Made by a program: the position numbers and the translations under genes. Of a stretch of 64,000 bases of DNA, positions 41,331 through 52,560 are shown piece by piece. The notes below the pieces were generated by a model. It did no database searches. It was not told the DNA's origin and saw nothing but the letters and a program-made list of their open reading frames with translations. Where the stretch lies: contig CM023457.1 of the NCBI GenBank assembly GCA_013339765.2, positions 79,046,192-79,110,191 on the forward strand, written 5' to 3'. Position 1 is the first letter of the stretch. Each line of letters starts with the position of its first letter. Source of the stretch: Haemaphysalis longicornis. Its lineage: Eukaryota > Arthropoda > Arachnida > Ixodida > Ixodidae.

Positions 41331-41860
41331 GCATCGCCCATCGCGTTAAGAAGATTGCAAATAAATATAATGTTGATGTCATGAGGGTCGTTTTTGCGCA
41401 CGAGCAATGTTTGTACTGTACCGGTTTGTTCCGTGAAAAAGCAAGTGGTGCACTCCATTCCGCTGTCGTGCGGCAAAGTGTATGTGGGGCAGACGCGGCG
41501 CTGCCTCAATGTTCGTCTGCGCGAGCATAAACTCGTTAAAAGGAGCACCTTGTACACATTTTTCGGCGCGCATTGCTCTACGTGTGGCTGTAGCCCGGAA
41601 TTTGGTCGCACCACCGTAAATTTTTTGTGCCCACAAGAGAAATTCCGAAGCTTTTGCTTTTGTAAGCATCTTGACGCATGCCTAAATGCGCCGTCACTTC
41701 CGCTGCTTGTTGTGAGTTAAATTTTTTTTGGAGACATGATAATGCCTATTTTCTTTTTCGTAATGTGCGTATGGTGCGCGCGCATCTCTAATTTCTGTTC
41801 AGTCAGCACTTGTCCCGTCTCCTCCTGTTCCTCGTCTCGTTCCCTGCGCTGTTTATCATG
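41330..41860 (+). mobile_element. Penelope-like element, GIY-YIG endonuclease region
   Basis: Plus-strand translation has VKKIANKYNVDVM, then VHSIPLSCGKVYVGQTRRCL, NVRLREHKL, HCSTCGCSPEFG and a C-terminal SLPLLV. In Penelope elements the GIY-YIG nuclease follows the reverse transcriptase. Here GKVYVGQT is the YIG-type half and the Cys-Cys-Cys region is the linker typical of this group. The reverse transcriptase is missing, and a frame change lies near 41440. The 3' untranslated end matches the inverted copy at 40424-40592. Confidence 0.78.
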
Positions 41861-41874
41861 ACTCGCATTGCTCG

Positions 41875-42850
41875 TCACGGGTGACTAAAGGGGAAAAATT
41901 GGAAGGACAGGCCCACATAGAGGGGCAAGTGTGGCGCCCTGGCCACATGCGGGGCAATGAGGTGAGGGTAGAGGGAAGGGTGGATGTGATGGAGCACCCC
42001 CCTCAGGGAAAGGATTGAACCTGCAGAAGTCGCCAGGTGGGCGCTTGCTCGTGGCGCTGGGGATGCGCCGGGGGGTATTTTCGGCGGGCGAGGCGGTAAT
42101 GCGTAAGCGTATAACGATACGTGATTAGGCGGTATCTGGGTGATCGGGCCCCGTGGTAAGGAACCAGGCTGGCTCCCGCTCGGATTGTAAATCCTCGAGC
42201 CGCGTTCCCCTCGAGTCCCGAGCGCGCCGGGGTCCATAGCAGTTCTACCGGGGAAGTTGGAGGATTTTGAGCGATAATTTTGAGCGTCAGTGGCGAAACG
42301 AGACCACGGGCAAAATTTTGAACGGCCGTCTTTGAATCAGAGATTACGATCGTGGGGCCCCGGGGAGCGCAATTGCCGCCTCCTGCGCCGTGGCAGGGCA
42401 AGCGGTGCGAGCTGTAAGGGAGCATAACGGGGAGTCGTCCGGCCGATTCACGATGGCCACAGCATAAGCATCGTGGTCACGGTATTCTTCCGCGTCCACG
42501 TATAAAATACTGGTTTTACAGGTAGGCGCGCTAAATCCTGCGCTCGTTGCATTCCGCGACCCGCATGATACACAGGGTGCATGTTGCGTGGAACAGGACG
42601 GACGACAAGTCGAGCGTGAATAGCGCGAGGGATGGGGGATTTATGAGCGGGCAAAGTACGGGCACGAATCCCGAGTCGGTCTAGGATGTGCAGACCGGTT
42701 GAGGTAGTGGATAAGCGTGCTATTTGTACTGTGAGGTGCGCCTCCACAAGCTACTCGGCATTATTATGGATACCCAGCGGTCTAATCTGGCAGTGGAAGA
42801 GTACAGGGGTGCCGCTGAATGCCGCTTTGTAGCAACAGCACTGGCATGAA
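41875..42850 (-). mobile_element. I-clade-like LINE, 3' part with RNase H
   Basis: On the minus strand, frame 42448-42747 has EAHLTVQIARLSTTSTG and RPVPRNMHPVYHAGRGMQ. A shift to frame 42003-42425 gives PTIVISDSKTAVQNFARG and VELLWTPARSGLEGNAA (RNase H), then YRYTLTHYRLARRKYPPAHP. It is decayed by several frameshifts. The 5' end is lost near 42850 and the 3' end lies near 41875. Confidence 0.76.
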
Positions 42851-43078
42851 GGCAGGGAAGGGAGTATGTTATTCTGCTGATCACGAAGGCTTGAATAAGT
42901 CGCTATCTCTCACTCACACAACCCATGCCGGTGGTTAACAATCCTTTTTATGAGACCAATTGTTTGGACAACATGCTTAGTTAACTGGGCGACAAATTGT
43001 CGATTCCGTTGTATAATGGGACGTGTCCAGTGGAGCTGAAAAAAAGAACTGAGATGCAGCGGCCGCGCGCGCGCGTGC

Positions 43079-43112
<34 letters not shown>

Positions 43113-43765
43113 GCGAAGTCAACAGTCAGATACGACAGACAAACTTCACGCCACCAGACCCAGGGAGGGCCGGTACAAAATGTCATTTATTCAAACGACC
43201 AATCGGAATTGAAATGACCGAATCGAAATCGAATTGAAATGACCAATCGCATAAATTGTAATTGATGTTATTGTAGTTTTCACGTCAAGTGGGGATAATA
43301 GCCTATCATACCGCGGGGGTGAAAAACCTTGCCTCCCTCTCCTGGCTGGGCTAAAAAACACCCCCACGGTGACAGGTCTGGTCTCGTCATCTCCTGACCA
43401 GAATACTTTTAGGGGACGGAATGTTGTCAAGACGGCATCTTGCTCTTGCTCTTTTGGCTCGTTCGGTGACGCTGAGGTGAAGTAGACGGTCATTCCTACT
43501 CCCGAGCATCGCATGTTTTCTCTCGCCCTGCACCTGCACCGTTAAGACTGCAAAGAGAACCCCCCTTAAACGCCCCCCCCCACCCCAGCCTTCCCCATTG
43601 TGATACCGCCCGTGTGGCACCGATTAATAGGGCCCCCTTGAGGCATAATTAGTAAAGGAAAAGTGGATTGATAAGAAGACTAGAAACAAACAGGGGAGAG
43701 CGAATAAGGAAAGGTCTAGTTCACAACCATCTGCTGCTTCCCCTTCAGAATTTCGTTCCGAAAAA
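42851..43765. other. Unassigned DNA with a (GA)n microsatellite
   Basis: A (GA)n tract lies at 43082-43109 and an AATTGAAATGACC direct repeat at 43207-43245. No gene is recognised. Confidence 0.5.
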
Positions 43766-43769
43766 TCAA

Positions 43770-44460
43770 AATGGCCAATCCAAAGTTAGACTTGAAGAGA
43801 GAATTTTGGAGGCACCTGTGGCTACCATCGACTCCCACTAATTATCTGCTAATTCTTCAGTGGAATTGTCGTTCGGTAATTGCGGCTCACAGCGATCTTA
43901 AGTGCCTTTTTAATAGTCATTGTCCCGATTATGATGTTCTGCAAGAATCCGAGCTTTTTAAGAGCGGCACTTTGTGAAATTTGATTCTTATATCACCGAA
44001 CTTTTGCAACAAAGCCAGATTGTACAACTCATGGCCATTGATGTCTTTATTCCTGGGTGTCTAACCCCTTCGCGTTAGTTGATTGATGCTCATTTCCCTA
44101 ACGGGGTGCTTACGACCGGTCCTCTTGATCTTGTCCTTTCGTCCTGTAAACAAAAGGTAATGGGGCAGGAGACGTGATTCTCATCACGTTAGTTGGGGTT
44201 TCACAACAGGTATGAGCGTCTGCCGTTTATTGGATTCGACAGTGAAACTAACTTGGTTTCCTTCAACTCGGGTACTGTACGGTTTTAGTGTTCAACACTT
44301 GCAAAGGGCGGATTACTTTCTTCGTGCGATACTTTAGATTACCCTACGAGTAGCGACCGCGCACTCATTGTTTTCGAGATAGCAGTCTCACCGAGCCCCC
44401 AAAACGTCGTACGCACTGTAACTACGTTCCCCCTCCTCCCCACTCCTCTCAACCCAATGG
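43770..44460 (+). pseudogene. LINE endonuclease fragment
   Basis: The plus-strand frame includes NYLLILQWNCRSVIAAHSDL and DYDVLQESELF, the first conserved block of an APE-type LINE endonuclease (QWNCR...LQE). Downstream, VLTTGPLDLVLSS and then SSDRALIVFEIAVS in other frames resemble the domain's end. Catalytic GDFN and SDH motifs are not clear. There is no reverse transcriptase next to it. Confidence 0.55.
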
Positions 44461-45570
44461 TCGTCTGCAGGCAAGGTGTTTACAGATAACAACCTCACTA
44501 AAACCATAACGATGACACAATTTATTGTTTGTTCAACCAAAAAAGATGGAATCAACACTTGCTGGAATCAGGACTCCACCGCGAATTGCCGAAGGAAAGG
44601 CAGAATATAAGAAATTCGTTCAACATCAAAGCCCTGATAACAGGGTGAACAAATAGTACTCCGCGATTTTCCAGCGAACCATCTCTCTGTGGCGAAGCAG
44701 GAGTACCATAAATTTCGCTTTTTCGCGCTTTCGGAAAAAAACAAATACGGCTAGGGCCGTTGGCATTCCTTCGCAAGCGTAAATGTACAGACACTCAAAT
44801 TACAGTTGCATCAATAGGAGAGACGCCGGATGAAATTCCCTTACTCGGCCGACGCGCGTCCTTTCGTTCGGGACCAAATCCCTGGGGTTTTGTCAGAGGG
44901 GTAGTCGTGTCCATCCATGCGTACATTTTAGAGACCACACGCCTGTCCCGTTAACCCGTTCAAAAATAGGTCTCTCCCCTATTATAATAATGGCATGAAC
45001 TTGTAATTCTCCAATTCTATTATTAAATTCCGCGGCCGTTTCCCCACTTCGATTCCACAGGCTGGTTTTACAGTGCTACGAGGTGGGCGTCTTAGCCCCA
45101 GAAAGCTTCCACGTTTCTTGGCCAACCCGCCACGTGGATGTAATTCAGAACCTCCAGATTGCCAGCAACTGGTCGGGCGCAAGGGCAGCTCTTTATGGTC
45201 CGTGGCCCCCAGGATACTGTGGGAGCTCGACCAGGGAGAAGGGGAGTCACAGCGCGGAGTAGACTGGACGTCCTAGACAAGAAACAATAGTAAACGTAGC
45301 CGCCCTACAATGGGCGTCTTCTGGTCACTCGCGCCCCGAGTCTCCCCTCGCAGGGAGAGGAGGAAAGCGCGCGAAGTTACTCTCGTCCCACTAATGAAAC
45401 GAGGGAGCCTTTCAACGTGATGTCGGATTTCCGCTCGGTCAGCAACCAGCGCCTCTTCACGGCCGTACTAACGTCATGTTGCGGCCCCCGCCCGCGCCGC
45501 GTACCGTGCTCCTCAGTGCGCCTGCGCGTGGCGTTTTTATTCGCGTTTGATTTCGCGCAAAGCGCTAAGT
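44461..45570. other. Unassigned DNA
   Basis: Short frames only; no domain or shared repeat is recognised. Confidence 0.4.
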
Positions 45571-45820
45571 ACCAAGTTCATTTCCAAAGCTGCGTGCAGC
45601 ACTGTGGAGGATAACGTTTTGTCAACGGTCCACCCATTGAGGGCGCCTAACTCACTGTGAATGGGGCCTCGAAAGGACATTTCCGTCTCCTTTCTGGGCA
45701 GGTGGAACCGCAAAGCCCCGGAGAGTTTCCTTCACGGTGAGTTAGGCGCCCTAAATGGGCGGACTGTTGACAACAATGTAGCCTCAACAGTGCTGCACGC
45801 AGCTCCTGGAACGAACTATA
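45571..45820. repeat. Foldback inverted repeat of about 250 bp
   Basis: The left arm 45571-45660 (AGCTGCGTGCAGCACTGT, CCACCCATTGAGGGCGCCTA) pairs with the right arm 45734-45820 (TAGGCGCCCTAAATGGGCGG, ACAGTGCTGCACGCAGCT). The loop is about 75 bases. It is probably a MITE, but no target duplication could be fixed. Confidence 0.68.
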
Positions 45821-46189
45821 TATAACTTCAGTCACCGCCAGTGGCCAGAAGAACGAGCAGAACCCCGTCGCCTCCGCCTCCAAGAAGCGGATCTTTTGTA
45901 GCCCGCGAGCAAAAGCTTCGACCTCTGATCGGAGCTGCGAGCCAAGGAGTAACCGTGACGTAGGCGTCACTTCACGGTTATTCCCCACACGGTGGAAGGA
46001 TGACAAGTTGGGGTAGCTGGTTCATTGTGACCATATCGAACAAGCAGGGCAAAATAGAAGGGGCATAAGAAGGATGAACGACAACAGCGCAAACCTCAAT
46101 TGTGTACTGGGTTCAGTCGTTTCGCTTGGCTGAGCCATACTGTGCGGACGCAAAGTCCTCCACTGAGGGGTAAGGGGTATTCACACGAC

Positions 46190-47090
46190 GAAGTCCGCCA
46201 TGTGGCCACAATCAGAATATCAGAATCAAAGACCAGAATCAAAGATCAGAATATTAACCGATTGCTACGAAGCATTTCAAGAACTTCGACGACCATTTTC
46301 AACGCACCCTTCCGTAAACCAAATTATCCGGCAAACAGTGACCCTACAACTGCATGGCATTCAAGTCCGCATAGACTGGACTCCTGGCCATGATTTGGCG
46401 GCACCGGGGAATCAGGCAGCCCACGAAGCTGCGCAGGAGGCTTGCTCTTTCCTATCCTCCGCTGACCTCGCCGTCGCCCAGCCTTCAGACCTTCCTGAAT
46501 GCTTGGACACGACCGAAAATATCAGCGTACCCCCGCCATTCGCATACACCGGTACAAACACGAAAAGAAACTCCGACTCAAGCAACTTACGCCGAAGGAT
46601 CACGTTTCCAACAGCCTTCCCTTACATGAACCCAAGAAATATTTAACAAATTCTATGCAGATGCATCATTTTCACCGGAAACAATTCGCAAATGGTACTA
46701 TCCACCCAAAATGTACATACTGTCAGCAAGCCGTCACGGCTGATTTGCACCACCTGGTCTGGATATGCCCCAAATTCTCTCGATACCGGAATTTCACTTC
46801 CCAAACCCAGATCCCTCAACCGTATCGATCCCCTCACATCAGATGAACACCCTTAACCTTATAATACGGTTCGCCACTAAGAGCGGTCTAGCGCGAGTTA
46901 TATAGCGATGGCCTACACCAGTGAATGGACCATTCAATGCTGAACAATTGTCCTGGAAACTGATGCCGCCTCCCGAAGACCACGAACTCATACGAGCCCC
47001 CTGCAACCATAAATCCTCATCTCCCAACTCCCCCCCAAGGCCTCCGGCCTTCCCTTTTTGAATAAAAGATTTAACAACAACAACATATCG
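46190..47090 (+). mobile_element. I-clade-like LINE, 3' end, plus strand
   Basis: Frame 46200-46646 has CYEAFQELRRPFSTHPSVNQ and VRIDWTPGHDLAAPGNQAAH, the C-terminal half of RNase H. A second frame has MQMHHFHRKQFANGTIHPKC, then CQQAVTADLHHLVWICPKF, the zinc-binding tail. The 3' end is GAATAAAAGATTT followed by an (AAC)n tract near 47075. The 5' end is lost within RNase H. Confidence 0.75.
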
Positions 47091-47439
47091 AACAAACCGC
47101 GCAAAAGAGACGAGACATAAGGACGACGTCATGCGCAATCAACAGTCATCGACAATCAATACACCAACGCAAACTGAAGCACCTACACTCTCTCGTCAAG
47201 TCAGCCGATAAAAACAGCGGGGCAAATGTCCAGTTCACTGGCCGTGTACATTTTAGCCCCGACATTATTTGTTGACCACTGCTTCAGCCATAGAAGACAA
47301 ACGGCGCCCAACAGTGTGACCGGACCTTTCTGTTCACCCAAACGCACTCTGCTGTCAGAGCAGCACCTGTTGCCGCAGTGTCTGCAAAACTTGTTTTCTC
47401 AGACACCCGAATGGCCTGGCCCGTGACGCAGAGGAGCGG

Positions 47440-48590
47440 AGAAGGCTGACGTTCTTGTTGCAATTGACAGATGGGGCAGGACCACTTTTTAAGGGAGAGA
47501 GCCTTCTAAAAGATCGCTGTAGACGAAATTGGAGAAAAAGACGTGCAAAAAAAGTCAGGAGTGTGGCAGCTTCATTCCACTTCTCCGCCGAATGAAGAAC
47601 CAAAGACTTGTCAACCAAGACGGGGCAGACATATGCTGAGCAAACTCGGTATCTCCTATGAAGCCACAGCCGACCCGCAAGAGGATATTCCCCGGATATC
47701 AGAAACGATATTCGAATCCCTTCCCTTCCAAAGAACATCAACCCAGCGTTTCATGAGGATAGGCGACAGGGAATGGCCGAGGCGTACAGAGGAATTCAGT
47801 ACGGAGGGCGGTGCGTGTACCGTACAATGATGCTGCGGAATACCATCGCAAAAGAGACAAGATTGCGGTTGCGTCTGATGAGAACATGGCCATAATTGGC
47901 ACATGCTTCACGATCAGAAATGGGACTCCCAAAAGGCGGGAGAAGTGGCGATATCGCTAGCAGCTACGTCCAAAAATACCAACGTCATAATCTGCGACTC
48001 CAAAAACGCCATAAACAATTATAACAGAGGACGAATATCGGCTGAAGTGGTCTGAATCCTCGTAAAAAACCCAATGGACCACCAGGTTTTACTAATCAGT
48101 AACCCGGCCCATCAGGCTCTCAGGAGCAATGAAGGAGCAAATAAGTTCGCCTTGGACTCGCTTTCAGGGCAGGCTCAGACACCCGTTTCACAGAATGTCT
48201 GAAAAAGAGAGGATGCTCACTTACATAGAAGTAACGCAATACTATAGATTACCAAGCAAGGAATACCCAGACACAGATCTTAAACTCAGCAAAACAGAAA
48301 ATGTCCTCTGGCGAAAATTACAGGTCTGAACATACCCAAATTCGCTACTGCTTAGTGAACTCTACCCGGGCTAAAAATGCAAACATTGCGAAAGCCTGCA
48401 AGGCGTAGTAATCATACCCACATTATCAGACGGCACACACACCATAAACACTTGGGATGCTCATGTTTATGGATGCTCAACGGAAGATAATCAATCAAGC
48501 CCAGGCAGCTGCCAGGTCCAAAGGCATACTGGCCTACTCCAGCAAGGGTTGTAGAAAAATTGAGGAGACCTAATAGAGATGTTCTATCAT
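47440..48590 (+). mobile_element. I-clade-like LINE, RNase H and tail, heavily decayed
   Basis: In changing frames it shows HMLSKLGISYEATADP, then IPSLPKNINPAFHEDRRQG (the PLPRNMHP block), NVIICDSKNAINNYNRGRIS (RNase H Asp block), MLTYIEVTQYYRLPSKEYPD and LSKTENVLWRKLQV. At least six frame changes or stops occur. It lies just after, and in the same direction as, the 46190-47090 element. Confidence 0.65.
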
Positions 48591-48844
48591 ATTGCAGCGA
48601 ACCATGCATTGGGTTTGTTTATTTGTGTTTTACTTTTACCGCCCGGTTGCGCCGGTCTGTGTTATCTCTGTGCCAAGGGAAGCGCGTGTTCCATTCTTTC
48701 TGTGCCGCATGTGTTACTCGGTTATTTGTTTAGAGGAGAGCATCGATCTAAAACGTGAAAGCTCGGAAAATCTCAGGTCGGACTACCCAAATGTCGCACT
48801 GCGTAACTCACCGGTTCGAGAAAGCAACTTGCGAGCCGAAAGGC

Positions 48845-49000
48845 ATAATATACCAATTATCAGAGCAACCACCATAAACCTTGGGATGCTCATGTTCTGC
48901 GACTGCTCGCCGGAGCAAGTCAATCTAGTTGCCCAGGCAGCTTGCCGCGGTCCAGGCATTCTGGCCTATCAAGACAAGTGTGAAAAATTGGTGAGACTTA
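48845..49000 (+). repeat. Second copy of the LINE tail segment
   Basis: CTTGGGATGCTCATGTT, CAGGCAGCTTGCCG and GGCATTCTGGCCTA match 48435-48571 in order, with substitutions and small gaps. This suggests either a tandem duplication or two related LINE tails joined head to tail. Confidence 0.5.
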
Positions 49001-52000
49001 AGGGTTTTTTACATATACTGTAGAACTTCGTGGCCGCGCCCATCCCCATTTTACCAGCCCCGTGGACAGCGCTGTGCGAAGCTAGTTCCGCACCCTCGCC
49101 ATCGCCTTTTGTTTGCCCCTTTCGGCACGTTCCTCTGGCCCTGGCGCTTACGTTTCCCGGCGCGCACTCTTCCCACTACCAGAGCTCTCTGCGGTCACGT
49201 TTTCACGGCGCGCGAATTCCGTGGTTACCGCATATTGCCAGCATACAAGGGGACGTTCTCTGCTACCACCTTGCATCAGCGGCGGACGTTTTGGTACCAC
49301 TTCTATTAACGATATTCGTTAGCGTTAGATGAGGCCGAATATTTTTCCCTCAATATCGAGCCTTCTGTTACCTTGTTTAATCTTTGCTGGAAGAATAGCC
49401 AGCAGCTAAAAATCGTTTTTCTCTGGCGGTGACCTGTTGCAAGATCAAACAATTCAGCGCCGAAAATTCCGATTCTTTCTTACAAATGTAAAGTAGAATT
49501 TGCATACGAGTTCAATGTTTATGTTTAATTGTCATACGCAATTTTAATATCACTCGTTCTTCAGCCGTCCCGGCACACTGCCAAAATATGTTATGCGAGT
49601 TTAATCTGTTATTAAACACAGTATGTGTTCAACTACAAACATACTCCATTTAGCTGGTATTGCTGGAGCAACCTGGTCAGCGGTCGCATCTCCAGCTGAT
49701 TATTTTTAACACTCCATGTCGCGGCTTTCCAACGGCTTGCTCAGAGTCTGCAAGGCCCACTTATGAGGTCAGTGGCGAAGCGCGCAGGCTGCGCGTGAGA
49801 ACCCGCCACTCTGTCTGGTGGCTCAACACTGCGGACTCTACGCGGCAGCCGTCGCCAATTCGTCACGGCGCGCACGGGAGACGGATTGTCTGGCTGACCG
49901 AATACCACGGGGATAATCCCCCATCGAAAACGCAGACGGCGCCGCCGGGTTCCGAGAAGCGCCGGGGAGGTGTAATTGCCGACGTCAGAGCATGCGCCGC
50001 GCGAGCCTCCATTGTTAACGCGCTCCTTCGGCATAGTGCACTGTCGCCGCCTTTCGCCCTCACCCCGCGGGGTTGCGCGCGCTTGCTCGTCCGCGAGCGG
50101 GCCCGTTGACCCAAAGATGGTGGCGCCTCATTGAATATTCCGTAGCGCACTGAGTGACAGCTGTCTACGTGAATTTGGGCACTCCCTTCCGCGTGTACGA
50201 ATGCTACGGGGGCGTTCCCGAGAGAGCGTGAGCTCAAAGGTGTTATAAGGCCGAACTTGGCCGTTACAAATCTTTCTTGTCTGAGCGCCGAGCTGGGCAG
50301 TTCCCGGCGGGACAAGGAGTCTCGACCGTTAAAGCTAGGTTGGGATTTGTGAGGCCCCTAGGCTAGAGGTTAGGATCGCGTCGGAAGTTTAGGGTACAGC
50401 GCCGTACCGGGCAACTAGACGGATCCTGCGGTGAGTCAGGGTCTCGGCCGCCATTTCTCGAGCGGTTTGTGTACGCTCCGAGGATAGGAGAGTTAGGCGA
50501 AGTTGAGTAGCTCCAGTGATTTGTACGCACTTAGAGCTAGCGTCTAACTGCAGTTTGAAGTTTTCTCTTTATTACTCATGTACCCAGTTTTCCTACTGTA
50601 AATTGCTGTATATAAACTCTTCGTTCCACTTAATCAACCCCAATGCCTCGAGTTCGTCAATTCGACCGCCATCGATCTCCAAGAACTTCAACACCATCGC
50701 CCTGCCAGCCTCCTGCCAAATCAACCGGAGCCCGGGCGATTGGGTTCCTGATCGACACCGGACTTCGGGGAAACGAACCACAACAATCTTTACTGAGTCT
50801 TTATGTGGTTGATAAGCAAAGCCGCCCCCTATGTCGAACGGTTGAAAACTGCCGACTCAACACTGACGACGCTCTTAGGGTGGAGCTTCGCAGTCAAAAC
50901 GCCGCGTGCTGCTTCGAATGATTGCAGATGCGGGGCTCAAGGTTCTTAGCTGAGACCGAACCGCCTCACAGTATTGAACAACGTTTTTAAATTTTTATCA
51001 CCGCTCAGATATGGCAAAATGCACTCTCTGCTTTCACGGTTTCATTTAGCATGCATAGATTTACTTATGAATTCCACTATTCTTTAAACTGTGGATGTAT
51101 TGTACATGCAGCGATACATTTTTTTTTAATTCTACAAAAACGTATGTTCGTGAAATACCTCTGTTTCTTGTCCGTCGAAGAGCCCCGCCAGGAGCAGAAC
51201 CCGCGGAGCTGCTGCCTGGGGTTCGTCGGGGAAACGGACGAAGTACATGTGGCGCCCACTCCGGGAGGACCTTCGGGCCTCGTAGTACCTTCGGGTAAGA
51301 TACGTGGAGGCTGTGGTTACATTTTAGATGGCAGTGCGACAGCAATAACGAATAGAAAGCACGCTGCTTACCGAGACTCCGCTTGCTGAATACAACTGAA
51401 TAGCATTTCGCCCTTTGACCACCTGCGACCCAGTAGTCGCGGCTCTGCCATCGTGGCCTCAAAGACAGAGTGAAAACCCGCTGAACTGAATTTTTAACGC
51501 AATCAGGGAACTTTCTTTACGCAAAACGCTTCGAATATCATGCGCACATTTATCTGTGTCTGGGTCATTCCATTTCGTTCGGATTATACCGCAGCGTAAT
51601 CCATGTGTAACCAACACTGTGCTCCTTGTATCAAGTGACGGTTACCCGTTAAGTAAAGGAATGCAGCTGTCTTCAGTGCAGGGGTGCAATTCCAACCTAA
51701 CCAGACGAAAATCCCTTTGGACGTCTCGAGACCCTCTTTTGACAGCCTCAGTGTGTGTGATACTTTTCGCGTCTGGAATCGATATAAAAGTGCGCTCGTT
51801 TCCTTTTCTCTCTGACATCGGCTGGCACTTTTAACTCGTTTGTCTCACTACATACCGTTAGTTTGCAACACAGCCGTACGTACCCCAGATTGTATCAGGT
51901 GTGGCCGCACCGACTTGGCCTTGTCGTCCACTGCATTGTATTTAGCAGTAAAAGCTCGTTCATTGGAACTCGAAGGGGGCAATAATATTGCGAGCGCTAG

Positions 52001-52354
52001 AATGAATAGACATTGCGCCACAGTGCAGGGGCAGAAGACAAACAATCCGCGGCTGGACTTGAATTAGGCGCTACGACACTACACAGCGACCCCGCACAAA
52101 GAAAACCTGCAACGGCATGTGTTGCGCACTGGCGGCTGCGGCGCGGCGCCTGCTTCGGAAGTGAAATAGGCTGTGGCTGCAGCGTAGCACGCACGCTACG
52201 CTTTTTTTTTTTTTTTTGAAGTGCAGAGCACTTTAGGCGCTCGCCTTGTCGTCCTAGCTCGCTCGCCGGAACCAAGCATATCGCTACGGCGTTCCGGTGT
52301 AGCCTGTCCCGGTTCCTTCGCCGCGGCGTAACCCAGCGGCTTCGAAAGCCAAGC
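49001..52354. other. Unassigned DNA
   Basis: This is a mixed GC- and AT-rich stretch with no recognised transposon. A GC-rich block lies at 49750-50500. A 125-base GC-rich island at 51172-51296 has a possible splice donor (CGG|GTAAGA) and a weak acceptor, but its three frames show no domain. A poly-T tract lies at 52202-52217. Confidence 0.35.
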
Positions 52355-52560
52355 GGCCATGCCAGGATATATGTTGAGTGAGCTAAGGTTCAGGTGGTTA
52401 TTCTTAGCTTTCGTGGATGTCTAGGATTAGCTGATTATCATGCTTACTGCTGCTTATCATCCAATCCCAATACAATCCAAATCCAATCCAATCCAAATCC
52501 AATCCAAGGCAGCCCAATCCAATCCAATGTAATCCAGAACTCCCTCTGGCGCCGTTTCAG
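52355..52560 (+). repeat. AATCC-array repeat (family Q), copy 2
   Basis: CCAGGATATATGTTGAGTG, TTCAGGTGGTTATTCTTAGC, GTCTAGGATTAGCTGATTAT and an AATCC array at 52460-52535 follow copy 1 at 17025. Confidence 0.65.

Noticed and set aside
49660..50315. Two 150-codon frames on opposite strands
   Set aside because: Both are Arg- and Ala-rich products of a GC-rich stretch with few stops. No domain is seen and codon use is not convincing.
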